From contig CM022371.1 in assembly GCA_011800155.1 (NCBI GenBank), positions 3,634,939 to 3,698,938 on the forward strand: DNA of 64,000 bases. The letters are read 5' to 3'. The notes under the pieces are model-generated. The model ran no database searches. It was not told the DNA's origin and was given only the letters and a program-made list of their open reading frames with translations. Made by a program: the position numbers and the translations under genes. Source of the DNA: Flammulina velutipes. Taxonomy: Eukaryota > Basidiomycota > Agaricomycetes > Agaricales > Physalacriaceae. Below, in pieces: positions 9,931-22,156 of the stretch (position 1 is its first letter; every line of letters starts with the position of its first letter).

Positions 9931-12900
9931 ATGACATCTACTCAGAACGCGTTCCCCAGTGTTGAGCAAGAAATGGTACGCATCGCAAAAAAAACGATCA
10001 CGGACTGCGTTGTAACGTCCTGTCCCATCCCTCTTTAGGAAACAAGTGTCTCGTCAGGCGATGAGTGCGATCGCCCCACCCCGTGGTCGTCGCCAGAAGT
10101 GAGGCATTGTGACTTTTATTTCATTTTCGCCTGTCGCTGATGATTGTGTTTGAGACGCTTGAGACCAGCATTCCCTCAGGGGAAACTACGCTAGTTGGAA
10201 ACACATCTTTCAGCCAAACTCAGGACGACATGAATGTTGTGAGTAGTTCCTAAATGAAAGCTGTCGTGCAGGTCGCTGACAAGAGTACTGACTTGGTTCT
10301 TAGATATCCGAGGACGAAGCGCCTCAGTTGAGCCAGCCTCCTATTCTGCGATCTCCCTCGCCAATCTACACGTCTGTCTTTCGACGCGTTATGGCAGCAG
10401 GTGGCAGCGCCCGACGGGAGGTTGTTGGCTTCGAGCCAACCGCCTCTCCTCCTTTGGCTCCCCAACTATCCTTTCCCTGCGTGGAGGACGTTCAGGCAAG
10501 TCAGGTTTTGTGGGTGCTTAGTCTGCTAACCTTTGGATGAATAGCACCCTGACTCACCGCCCTTTGGTACCAATCCTGGTCCAGATGCTACGAGCACTCC
10601 GAAGAGGAAGCATGGTACTGACAGCGTGAGTCGTTGCCCATGTATCATTGCAACCGCTTGCTAGATGATCAACAGCAAATCGTCACACTTCCCAAGCCAA
10701 AGAAGGTCAAGTTCACTGCTTCGTTCTTGCGTGTGAGTGTCCATTGACATGCTCTGTTTCATTGCTACATCTCTGAACACACCCTAGGCTATCGAAAACA
10801 ATGTGAGTAGTAGCCAGTAGTTTTTTTCTTCCCCTGTCCTATCCCTTGTACTAAACTTTGGATGCAAGGCCTCTCAGAACGATGCAGCCGCTGATCAGGG
10901 TGCGTCACGGGCAGATGTCTCTGAAGAAGTAAGTTTATTTTATATCACCTTCTAGTAGTGTTATGTTTGTTGAATCCGTTCGTCTAGGATGGTGACAATT
11001 CTCCGATCGCAACAGAGCGACACCAGCCTGGGTCACCCGGGTTTGTTGAGCCTGTGCTGTCGAAGCAGGTGTCTGAGAACAGCGAGGCTGCTGTTCCGCT
11101 TCCGTCGTCTGTGGGGCAACATTTCCAGCCGCTGCCTATCCCAGCGTCTGCCGTGGGCACCTTATCGTCCCAGAGGTTGAAGGTATGCAGAAAGATTGTT
11201 TGCAGTGTTCGTACGACTCGACATTCATTCATGTTCAATAGGAAACCGCGCATAAGTACCTGCTCAGCTTGGGTTTGACCTATCACGAAGGACTGCAGGG
11301 TGTGGTGTGTGACTGTGGGGTGTGGGTAGAGCGAGGCAACATCCAAGGACATCTCACACAAACCCACTTTAAACGCAAGTCCGAGGTGGAGGACATGAAC
11401 ACGGCCATGACTGCTTTGGGAGCGTCGTTCGGGAAGCCAAAGATACCAGGCAATCAGGATTTCATACCCGGCTTGGTTCTGCACCGTGCCTTCCAGTGCG
11501 GAATAAAGGGCTGCCCTGTGGTAATGAAGGCGGCAGATAGCCAGCGAGTTCACAGGAGTATGTGCCATCAGGGGAGCAAAGCGCCATGGGAGGCTTGCCC
11601 TGCGCAGCGCCTCAATCGGTCCGACGCAAAGACGTTCTTTCGCGTGGCCATGCCAGTGGGTGAGCGAGTAGGAACGACGGTCCATGAGGTTGTTGCGGAC
11701 ATCCTGAAGGACACGAAGAGGAGAAGGAGTGAGGAGCAGAGTCGCGTCGCAGACGAGGACAACCGGGTGATCAGTCCTTGGCTGATCACCAACAAGTGGC
11801 CGGAGATAGTTGGAGATCGGGCCCCCCAGGAGGTCCGTGACCTGGTGGACAATGTGAAGGACATCCCGAATCTCTCGGATGACCTATGGCGGCTTGTGAT
11901 GAAGTGCTCCGCAGTCATTCGTGTCACACCCCAGCTCCTGTTGGAGAGGTTGAACACCAGCCGGCCAGAGCAGTGAGTTTTTCTCTTTCTCTACGGAACT
12001 GTCTTCTGATTTATGTCGTCTACCTAGCGGCTTGAGCAACACTCCGTTCCATCATCATCAGAACCACTCGGCGACGATGAAGAGCTACGTTGCTCCTGTT
12101 CAACGACTGTTGGGTCTGCTTCTCCGGTCCAGCGAGGAGCAGGTACCGCCGCTACGTGCCTTGGTTGACAAGTACAAAGAATCGAGCGAAAGGCTGGGAG
12201 ACACGGATGATAGAGAGGAGGCAGTGGAGAATCTTTTCCTCATCTTGCTGTTCTGCTGGACACGGCAGTGGTTACCAACGGAGAACGACCTATTCCCTGA
12301 CCCCACTCTGCGCTCCATAGCGTACGGAAGTGTACGTTTTGACGGAACGTTTAAAGAAGCGAAGGACACCACCGGAGATTATGCCAAGCTATCCTACGTT
12401 CTGCGGCTGATCCTACTGTACGCGATGCACAAGATGTCGTGCCTCACTCTTAGTGAGGCGTGCGACCATTATTCCCCATGGTTCACAGAGAAGAACGAGT
12501 CGACGTTCAACTCTATCCAGTCCGCTCAGCACTACGCAACCTCTGTGGCGTACGCTTCTGTTGGTCCTTCCGCGCTTTTCTGGCTCGATCCCGGCACATG
12601 CAGAGTCATGTCCTGGCGTGGTGACCGTATAATGTTTGACAATGTGATTGCCATGTTCGCTGCTCAAGGTGAAGAGTTGGTGCGGCAATGGGAGAACCAC
12701 GTATCACTTGGTTTGCACCAGGATTTTCTCATTTCGCCCATGGACAACGTCTCGGACGACCTTAGCAACAAGTCTGCAGGCTACTCCTTCCTGTCAGATC
12801 GGAGGAACAGCTACCATCGTCATTCGGCTACCGTCCTGACCTCCGTCATTTCTGATAGGACGCTGTCAGACCGCTTCATAAACGGGTTCGACTTCGTCAC

Positions 12901-15900
12901 AGGCAAGCCCATGTGGAACCCCGTCGCTATCCAAGCGTACCTGAAGCAAGTGCAGGTGTTCAGCGGACTGCTGTTAACTCGTTGTGAGATGGTGTCCGGT
13001 GCACCTATCCGTGGCACGGAACTCACTAGCATGACTTTCCGAAATACCGCCACTCGGAGGAGAAACTTGGTCATGTTTGGAAAATACATGCTCTTGCTTG
13101 GGATGTACTCCAAGACGACGTCGGGCACAGGCAACGACCGGCTTATTGCTCATGCGGTTGACGCTCTCACCAAGGCGCTCCTGACAGACTTCCTTACCTT
13201 CATCCGTCCGTTTGTTCAAGTCTTGGTGTCACAATGCTTCTCTGCCCACACATACCCTGGTCTGCACGACATGTACGACAGCTTTCTGTTCGTTGACTAC
13301 GACGCGCTGTTCACTACCGAACGACTGTCAGCGATGATGAGGGAAAATACCAGGGTCCATCTCGACGTGCCTCTCCCCATCTCCGAGTGGCGCCACGTCT
13401 CCATTGGCTTTCAGAAAGTTCACTGTCGCAGAGAACTTCACGCTGTAAACCATGTCGATGAAGGAGAGCGAATCGCAGCTGAGCAGGCAGGGCATTCACA
13501 TGGCATTGAGAGCCGTATGTACGCCCTCAGTTCGGATGGTATCCAGGGCACGCCGGGTCATGAGCTGCACCTCTTCTGCAACGTGAGCGTCACTTACCAG
13601 ACAGCCACCCGTGTTGTACCCGCCGGAGTGGAACTATCGTATCGTGGGTGCATGCCAGATAAGTTTGAGCAGCTAGTCGCCCAAGGTGTCATCGCGCCTC
13701 TGGGAAGTGCTTCCCCGGAGCAAGTCATCGCAAACAGAGTTGTGGAGTTACTCAAGCCGTATATCTCCCAATTGATGGCACCAGTTCCTAGTGAGTAATG
13801 TTCGGTAGCCTTCCATGACATCTAATATCTGACCTTCTTCTCCCATTTTCAGCGAAATCGAAAGGGGATGAGGACGAGTTGGAGTATGTGGACAACCCCA
13901 TGCCAAATCCCATGCCAACCAGAGAGCTGGCGGCACGCATTTCGGACCCTCCGGCTCCTTGCCCTCCCTCAGGTGCGGAGTTCGTTGGCGATGACCAAGA
14001 ACAACTGACTGTTGATGAAGAGGAACGGGAAGACTTTTCACGAGAGCTATCCGTGGGGTCTGATACCTGGTTTGGCAACAGGGAGCCTCGTCTCTCTGAG
14101 AGTGTTAAAATCAACATACTTCCAACATTTGATACCACGGACGCGCTCACAGTTCTTCGTCAGCTTCTCCAGGACGCGGAGGCGCAGTGGAGCAGCTCGC
14201 TTCAGTCATGGGGAATCGCTCACATCATGGAGAGCAAGCACGACGTTCTTGCGGTAGGGCCTACCGGAAGTGGAAAGACGTTCCTATGGCTCATACCGGC
14301 AATCTTGGAAAGACAGCGTGGGAACATCACTCTTGTCATCGTTCCACTACTGTCTCTCCTTGAAGATTACGAGCGGAGGCTTGGGGAGTACAGTGTTCCC
14401 TACCATGTCTATTCCCCCGACGTCACTCCGACCACAGGCCTTCCTCCCGACGTTCGTGTTGTCCTCGCTACCGTCAATCGAGTACCCACGGAGCTGTTCC
14501 AATCCACGATGAAAGCCATCCACCTCAAGACTCCGTTCTCTCGCTTCGTTCTTGACGAGGTACACTACGTCCTTACTTCTGGTGACTATCGCGAAGAGTT
14601 CAGCAAAGTGCACGAGACGCGGTTCATCCCAGTTCCTCTTGTCCTGATGTCCGCGACGGTTCCTCCTCATCTCGAGAAGATCGTCAAGGACAGGTATCAG
14701 CTAACCAACCCGTACGTCTTCATTCGGGCGTCTACGGAGCGTTCGGGGACCAAGTACTCTGTGTTGGAACCGAGTCAGACCGAGGAGGATCTCTGTCATC
14801 GTGCGGTGACTATCGTAAATGAAGAACTTGGTCATCTCCATCCCCGGGATCGCATCCTAGTCTTCGTGTCTTCGAAGAGGGTTGGAGAGAGGCTCGCACA
14901 CACGCTTTTCTGTGATTTTTATTTCTCTGGAAAGAACGCGTCTGGGGGTAACGGTCTCCGCAGTACGAGGCGTTCCATCATTCTCTACAATTGGAGACGG
15001 GGCGAGAACCCGGTTCTGGTCAGCACGAGCGCCCTCGCCGCTGGGAATGACTACCCGTTCACTCGTTTGGTTCTCCACGCTGGCACACCCACTGGCATGC
15101 TTGACTTTATCCAAGAAACAGGCCGTGCCGGTCGTGATCATCGACCTGCCAAGTCAATCGTCATCCCGTTCCAGTCAATCGACTGGATTCTTCGCAAGAA
15201 TCCAGAAGACTATGGTGGCGTGAAGGCCATGATGGAATATATCGAAGGAGGTTCCTGTCGTCGGTACATGTTGAACAAGTTCAATGATGGTGAACGTCGT
15301 TCCTGCAAGGTTCGTTTGTCGTCTCCTTCTCCTTGAAGTTTGTCGCTGACATGGTATAACGTTAGGATGTGTGGAACGTGCAGCTCTGTGACCACTGTAC
15401 AATGGTGCAGTCTATCATACCGTTGCCCAAGAAGACAGTCCTTGCTATGGCAGCTGTTGGTCCAAAGCCGCCTACACCCATCGTCGTCGAACAGCAACAG
15501 GTGCAATCAGCTTCATCGTCGAGTTCGCAGAAGCAGGGAACGAAGCAACGCGATATTACACCTTTGGAGACCTTCCAAGATGTTTACAGGCGCATCCGTA
15601 CGGCTAGTCAGATTCCGGCGTTCCCATGGGTGGATCGTCTCAAGGACGCTCTCGATGTGTTCCAGAACTCGTGCATGCTGTGTACCACCGAATCGAAATC
15701 TGCGCGGTACCATGGAATCAACGGATGTCCTCAACTAGGGACGGCGCAAGGGAGCACGTCACAGTATGCTACGACAAGGCAACACTACTTGGAATCCTGG
15801 AGGTACAAGCTTAGGTATGGCGACAGGAAGGCTGGCGAGAGGCCGGTGTGTTACAAGTGTCATCTTCCCAATGGCCCTAGCGACTGTTTGCATCCAAAGT

Positions 15901-16121
15901 TTGCCAAGGAAACCAAATGCCCCTATCCCGATGTCGTCTCTTTGGTCGGGTATCGTGTTCTTACGACGCCACCGGTGTTTAAAGCAGCGCAGGGCCACTT
16001 TGGAGAGACCTGGCCCTCTACGCCACATTTCGTTGCCTGGGCAACTCAGTCGTCGGCCGTGTATCCTACGAACCTTCTAGCCCTCTTTGCGTGGTATTAC
16101 GAGCGATACTTTAGTCAGTAA
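9931..16121 (+). CDS. OrsD-like zinc finger / RecQ-family helicase fusion, ~1828 aa
   Basis: Thirteen exons close in frame: 9931-9975, 10039-10098, 10164-10238, 10304-10495, 10545-10625, 10676-10732, 10788-10802, 10869-10928, 10988-11182, 11242-11972, 12028-13790, 13853-15309, 15366-16121. Residues 1-260 are a disordered Ser/Pro-rich region built from nine short phase-0 exons. Two C2H2-like motifs follow: C283-x-C285...H297...H302, and FQCGIKGC...H...H near 345-371, as in fungal OrsD (DUF3505) proteins. The helicase core has Walker A GPTGSGKT (about 1227), a DEVH box (about 1326), MSATVP, STSALAAGNDYP and ETGRAGR (about 1515). It is followed by a RecQ zinc-binding motif (SCRRYML...SCKDVWNVQLCDHC, about 1560-1592). 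A last Cys-rich region (CMLC, CYKCHLP, CPYP) ends the protein. This predicts a nuclear 3'-5' DNA helicase. Telomere-linked RecQ-like helicases are known in other fungi (Magnaporthe, Pleurotus, Ustilago); that parallel is inference here. Confidence 0.85.
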
Positions 16122-16412
16122 TGTCGTGAAGCTTACGTGTATTCATTCAAGTACCCCTTCTCCCCTCCCTCCTAAATTTCAATTGGCTGCATGTGTTTAC
16201 TGTCCTGAAACGTTGCCAGGGTGATTGGGAATGGAAAGAAAAAAGTAAGTGGTATAAAGAGGAGCCCCGTTCTTGTTTAGACTCTTCCTTCCTTCCTTTC
16301 CCCCACTTTTTCTCCTCTTTGTCCTGAATGGTTCGTGTACGAGCGAAACCAGTCGCTCCTGATTCCATCCCCAGGTCGAAGATAGTGTGTCGCAGCCATT
16401 TTACTCAATGCA

Positions 16413-16419
16413 TATAAAA
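16413..16419 (+). promoter_or_regulatory. TATA box of the ParB-like gene
   Basis: TATAAAA is 33 nt before the ATG at 16452. A second TATAAAG lies at 16253-16259, 69 nt before another ATG at 16328 that opens a 29-codon frame, so the gene may have an alternative upstream start or an upstream ORF. Confidence 0.45.
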
Positions 16420-16451
16420 GCAGCCAGCTAACTCGACCATGACAGGGCCTG

Positions 16452-19400
16452 ATGTATCCTACGCCATCATCACAATCTGCAGTAGGTCACCTTCAAGCTA
16501 GTGGGCCATAATGTCTCACGCTCAAGGTTGTAGTCTAACAGCAATAGGTCCCAAAGTGCAGAGCAAGCGTCAGATGGTGGCTCTGTGGGTCCCGACCAAA
16601 CGGTGGTTAACGCCAATACTTCACTCGATGATTTTCTCCAGCAAACAGAGGAGAAAGATGGCGCAATGTTGGATACGCCATCCAGTGCGCGAGTCCCATT
16701 AACGGACAACACAAATCTTCCGCAGAACCGTTCTGTGACGGCTTCCACTAAAGCAGGTGGCGGAGGGAAGGGTGTCCCCTCCCTTTCGTTCCATGGTCAA
16801 GATTCTGGCTCGTCACACGCCGATATCTCGAAGAAGTCTACATTGACGCCACAAGGAAAGGCGAGTACAATGCAATAAAATCCATACGAACTTTCCCTCA
16901 GGTCTCATGCACACACGCAGGAGAAGAAGGCCTCGTCCAGCAAACGTCTGGCCGCAGACAGCAAGCGTCAGGCCATTGATGAGTTCATTGCCACGGTATG
17001 TTGCAACAATGTTTGCATGCGGGATTTCACCGAAGGTTTTTTTTTCTTTGTCTGCACACCAGGCCAACGAGCCCGAGAATTGGAACGAGATGCTCGCGGC
17101 TATCAATAAGGAGGGGGCCGAGGGGGTCGAACAAGCGTTGAAGAGACACTTTCTAGGAATCGCGCTGTTCGATATCCGTACCCCTATGGTTGAGAACCGA
17201 TACAACACTCGCGTACCAACTACTACTGCGATCAACCTCCTCTATCGTTCTACAGGGTACGGCACTGATCTGCAGACGCACAACATCGAGACGGCTCTCA
17301 AGATCACTTGTTCTCGCCAATCCATTGATCCCTCATCGCTCACCACCGACATGAACGCGGTTCCCAAGCCTGCTGTTTGGACCAGTCACGCAAAGGCTCA
17401 TCCACCCGTCGTAGCAGATGGGCATCACAGGATTGGTCTTCTTCGAGACAAGGTTGTCGAGCCATTGGAGAAGGATCTCGACATCGTGAGGAAGCACATC
17501 GGGGAGGCAGAAAAAGGGAATTACTCGGGTGCGCTCGAGAAGCTATGTAAGAAGAAGAAGGAGGTGGAGAACCGCATCAAAAGAGACTGCCTGTGGTTAG
17601 CAAAGTTGTACGACAAAGGTCCGTAAGCGTTGCTCCCCATGTTGCTAGCAACCGACTTGATCACGTTGACGCAGACGGCATTGAGGAAGACGACAATGCG
17701 CCTGCACTTATCCTACGGCTGTCTGGAAACAAACGTCTCCACAGTCAGCCAGAGGCAGACACGAACAAGCTCATGCTGTTATGCAACCAGTGGGACAAGT
17801 GCAAGCCAGAGGAGAAGGAAATTCTGCTTCCTCAGTTGGCTTCAAAAGTACTTGACATGGATACCAACAAGCGCCTACATGTCATCGTGACCAACGCTAG
17901 GTTAATGAAGACCATTGCAAGCCTTCTCAACATGGAATGGATGTCAGGCAACCCTTCGTGGCTGATGTACACTCGATTACATTTTCTGGCCACTCATACG
18001 GAAGGCGTAAGTTGCCTCCTTCCTCTGACTCGTGTGAATCGGTCTGACTCGGATTGAACATCAGATTTTCACCCCCATTGTGGACTCACTTCGTCCTTGT
18101 CTGGCTTGGCTCTTTGGCAAGGCAGCGACTCGCCTCCCACCCTATTCGGATTTCCTTGCTCTCGGTCCCGGAGAGCAACAAGCCTTGCTGGAGGAGCAGC
18201 GAAAGCACTTGGTTGCAGCAGAGGACACCAAAGACATCCCTCCATTTGTGATGGAGCTAGCCGATGATGCGTACAAAGACGTCTTCAAGGACAAGGAGCC
18301 GTCTACCGTCGCGGAGCTCTTTGGAGTCTCTCGGGACCGGCATCCTGTTCGGTACGGGAAATGGATGGTGCTTATAGAGCGGTACGCAGAGAACTTCTGT
18401 GCCCGACTGGACAAGGTAATACCCGGGTATAACGGTCCACGGAAGGCTAGTGTCGAGAAACTCCCCGAAAGTATACGTTACCTCTTGCTTTCCAAGCTTA
18501 CACACCGTAGCGCAACATTTCAACCTTTGGCTTGCACCTTCCCAACGATTCCTCCACTCCTCACATCCTCATTCGTTCATGATCTGGTCCACATGCTGAC
18601 CCCGGACGAGAAGAACACGGACGGAGCGCTGGCATGGAAAGCAGCGTGGACGACTGTGAGTTCAATCCGTCCCGTTGTAGTTATGAAAGCGAAACTGACG
18701 GTGGGTCATGCTCAGTTGACATGCTCAGGGGAATGGAGCACACTCGTGGAAGTCGATGATCCCATCCTTGGACACGGAGCTGTCAATATGAGTAATCGTT
18801 ACCTACGTTTGGCGCTCAACAACCCGGACGACAGCGCGATCCTCCCGTTCCTTCGTGCCAATGTGTTCTTGAAGCACCGACTTGGCGGGTTCCTTCGCTT
18901 GGAATGCTTCATGTATGAGAACCTGGACAAGTACTCTCTTCGAAAGATGGCAACCAAGCTGGAGGATTATGCGCCCGCTCTAGAACCCGGAATTAGCATC
19001 GACAGAATCGCCATTTGCGTGGAAACGTTGTTGAAGCAATGGATGAAACTGCCGGTGTCTGGGACCATGCAGAAGCAGGAGATCACTCTGGGGAAGGCTC
19101 GCGAGATGATGAAGACGAATGTCGCTTGGGCGGAAGTAACGCAAGACGAAAGCTGGTACCTCACGGTCATCTTTGCGATGCTGTCCAACTCGGAGGCTAT
19201 GTTACACAAGTATTCATCCTCCAGGCGTGCAAGCCTCTATCGCAGCAGTTTGACGAAGAAGCTCATTTACGCTCTTGTGCGCTATACATGCAATCGGTAC
19301 GCCTTTCAATATCCCGCGGCCTACCACCTACGCCACGATTGGAACAATATCGCGACTCGAACTACAGTACCTGTCCTATCTTCCTGGGACGGGATCGTGG

Positions 19401-20014
19401 TAGGTCCCAAGAACTGGGAGATTCTGATGACAGAGGCTGAAGAGGAGTTACTGGCTCGCGAGTACAATGATCTTCACGAAGTGGTGGCACTGCAGAGAGA
19501 GCAAAAGACGCTTGAGAAGTTCCTGTTCAACTCACGGCTAGCAAAGTACACATTTGTACGTACTGGGGCCGATGGGGCTGAGGAGCTGGTGGAGGAACTG
19601 GACGAGCTGTTTGTTCAGGGTATCAACATGATGCGTGCGGTCCGTCGTCTTTGCGCCACTCATCGCATCGGTCTTTCCTTTGACACTCTTCTTACTAGGC
19701 GCAGTACAAGATGAACTTCATCCACAAACAGAAGATGAGAAATCCATCTTTTGAAGAGCGCAACGTTACTACGGACTTTGTGATTAATCAGGTGAAGGAG
19801 CAAGGACAATGGCTTGTTGTGGAGAACAAGCCTTCGGACGTTCAGGCATATTGGGACAGACGAGTGGGAAAGAAGGTTGCCACGTCGCGGAAGAAACGGC
19901 CTGCCCCAGAGTCGAACCAAGGCGGCAAGTTCCTCTTCATATTTCCAGTCCCTTGTACTCACTACTACGGCAGAAGCGCCCAAGAAGAAGAAGCAGAAGA
20001 AGACGAACAAGTGA
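16452..20014 (+). CDS. Large protein with ParB/sulfiredoxin-like DGHHR motif, ~1053 aa
   Basis: Exons: 16452-16481, 16534-16860, 16921-16995, 17063-17618, 17675-18006, 18065-19639, 19699-19924 and 19974-20014. The first ~145 residues are polar and probably disordered. Residues ~180-270 start with RTPMVENRYNTRVP and end with PPVVADGHHRIGLL, the order seen in ParB/sulfiredoxin folds, whose signature is V-x-DG-[HS]-HR. A Lys/Glu-rich helix (KLCKKKKEVENRIKRD) follows; the remaining ~700 residues are unrecognised. The second intron uses a GCGAGT donor. The last splice is ambiguous: the GC donor at 19925 gives a basic tail with KKKKQKKTNK, the GT donor at 19929 gives an acidic tail ending near 20028, and reading through also stays open. 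The gene starts ~330 bp after the helicase gene on the same strand. The ParB-like call rests on one short motif. Confidence 0.65.
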
Positions 20015-20333
20015 ACCTAGACAAGTAACAACTGTCATTTTGCGATGCTCGAAATATATAGACTCAAAGCAAGGTCTTCAGATGCGGAATGTGGCGCTTC
20101 ACGAGTGACAGAACCATAACGACGGGTTGATGGTTGCGACGTGCTCTCGACAATCGTCAACAATAAAGTTAACCTAGGGAATGCCAACAAAAAATCATAA
20201 AAGAAAAAAGAAAAAAAAGAAAGAAAGTCGCAACTGCAACTTCCCATTTTTGGTAATATATGTGGATGCCGATACGCATCAGTTGTTGGTTCTTTTTTCA
20301 CACTCCGATCCACCTTTTCCATCTCCTCCCATC

Positions 20334-22156
20334 ATGTCGAGTGTTACTGGCGCGACAGACAATTTTGTGAGTATGTGCGACCGAATGTTGTCAGAGCCAC
20401 CGAGCATGCTGGAAGTGTCGTTGCCTTATTTGCACTTTGCATGGGTAAGTGATGTTCTCTCTCTCAGGACGTAACCCATTCCTCTTGTAGAAAGCATTCT
20501 GCGAGCACACGGGGGAAGAGGATGTGTCTGACATCGTCACCCGGGCCGAACTGGAGCCTTTTCGTTGCGTGTTGCAACGGGCACAGCTATCGTATCGAGG
20601 TAGTTGGGATGCGCTCACCACGTTTCCGTTCAATCGGCTTGGTCTTGGCTCTCCACTCTTTCCATCGTCTGGTGGTGCGCCCCCGTCTCTGCCTCCAGCA
20701 GTCGTAGCGGCGGAATCTCTACCATCTGGACCAGGGAACAGCAATCAGGGCGCGGACAGTGCCATGGTCGTCGATCAACCTGCCGGTCTCCTTCCGCTTC
20801 CTTCGCCAAACCAATCACCTGTGGATGTCCTCAAGGACACCACCAACAACGGATCTAGTACCAATATGTCTGTTGACGGAAATTCTCTTCCCATGGTGGG
20901 TGAGTGTTTCGGTCCTACCGTTTCGTTTTTCTTTTCTTAATTGCAGAGCCAAGCGGCGTCTTCACCCGCCCTCACGCCATCGATCAGTGTGGAAGGTGAC
21001 TTTGAGGACGTTGATGATGAGAACGTAGACGCCGCTGGGCGAATTCCCACTATAGATGCTGCTGTTGCCAAAGCACCTACAGTCCCGTTCCCGGCCCATC
21101 CAGCCCATTCGTTCCGATACGAAGTTATCCAAAACCACTGTGGGCTCCCCAACTACGCAAAGAAAGGCCATGACCGCAAGTACGCGTACAGGAAGCGCGA
21201 GATCGTTGAGGCCGTGCGTGCTAACCTTATGAACGGGACTCTTATGGTCGGTCTATTCCGCTTTCTCTTCCTCTTCGTTCCAGGTAGACTGAACGCTTTG
21301 TGTAGATTTATGATCCTCCCTGCCCTGGTTGCATAAAACGAGGACCGTCCTTTCTGGGTTCTTGCTGTATTGGGTTTACTGCGTCGCCAAAAGGTCGGTG
21401 CTTCAATTGTACTATCCTCCATGGCAGAGGGTGTCTGCCTGATGACGGTGCAACCGTCGTCGTGGAATCGAACTTGGTAGATGATCGCAGTGCGGTGGCA
21501 AAGAAGGGAAGTCGTCCCAACAGGTCTGCCATAGCCTCACAACATCTGTCGAGAAAAATGACCCCCGACAACCACTCGTCGCCAACCGAGTTGTCTCACA
21601 CTCACAGAGTTGGACACGGTGCAGCTCATAGGACTACGCGACGTCGGCGCACCGTCCAAGTCGAGCAGCCGCACGGCGTACATGGCTCTCCGGCGTCGAG
21701 TATGTTTCCCTCCTTTTGTTCACGCATCTGCTGAGAAAGTTCACTACAGTTGCTCAGGAATGTCGGCACCAGTTCAACGCTGCGCGCGCTATATTGAGGG
21801 CAGTTCAGCGTGAGGTGGATGACGCCATCGACAACACGTTCGCAACAGAAGATTACGTTGTTCATATGCTCTGTTGTGATGGGGGCAATGAGGGAAAGTG
21901 CAACTACATTCGTGTCAATCACTCAGAGGGCGGTAACGACGGTGACGATGGAGGCGGCGACGAGAGCGACGATGACCACGACGCAGATGGTAACGACATG
22001 GAGGAAGAGGACGAGGACGAGGATGATGATGATGCGGGCAACGCCAACGATAGGAACTACAGGTTGGGAAGGGGTACAGGCGTTGGGAAGCGCAAAGTTA
22101 AGGGCAGCAAGGGCAAGCGTGGGACTGTCGGCGCGAACAAGCGGCGCAAGGTGTAG
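20334..22156 (+). CDS. Cys-rich nuclear-type protein with acidic then basic tail, 538 aa
   Basis: Five exons, 20334-20444, 20491-20895, 20947-21246, 21306-21699 and 21750-22156, close in frame. The N-terminal part is followed by a Pro/Ser/Gly-rich linker. Residues ~220-250 include NHCGLPNYAKKGHDRKYAYR, and then comes a Cys cluster (PPCPGC...GSCC...GRCFNC...GRGC), a C-x2-C...C...C-x2-C...C pattern like the small zinc modules common in Agaricomycete proteins of unknown function. A basic patch (RTTRRRRTV) precedes a helical segment. The tail has ~40 residues of nearly pure D/E/G followed by a Lys/Arg-rich end (KRKVKGSKGKRG...NKRRKV), which looks like a nuclear localisation signal. Chromatin or nucleic-acid binding is inferred. 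It is the last gene of the rightward row, ~320 bp after the ParB-like gene. Confidence 0.65.
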
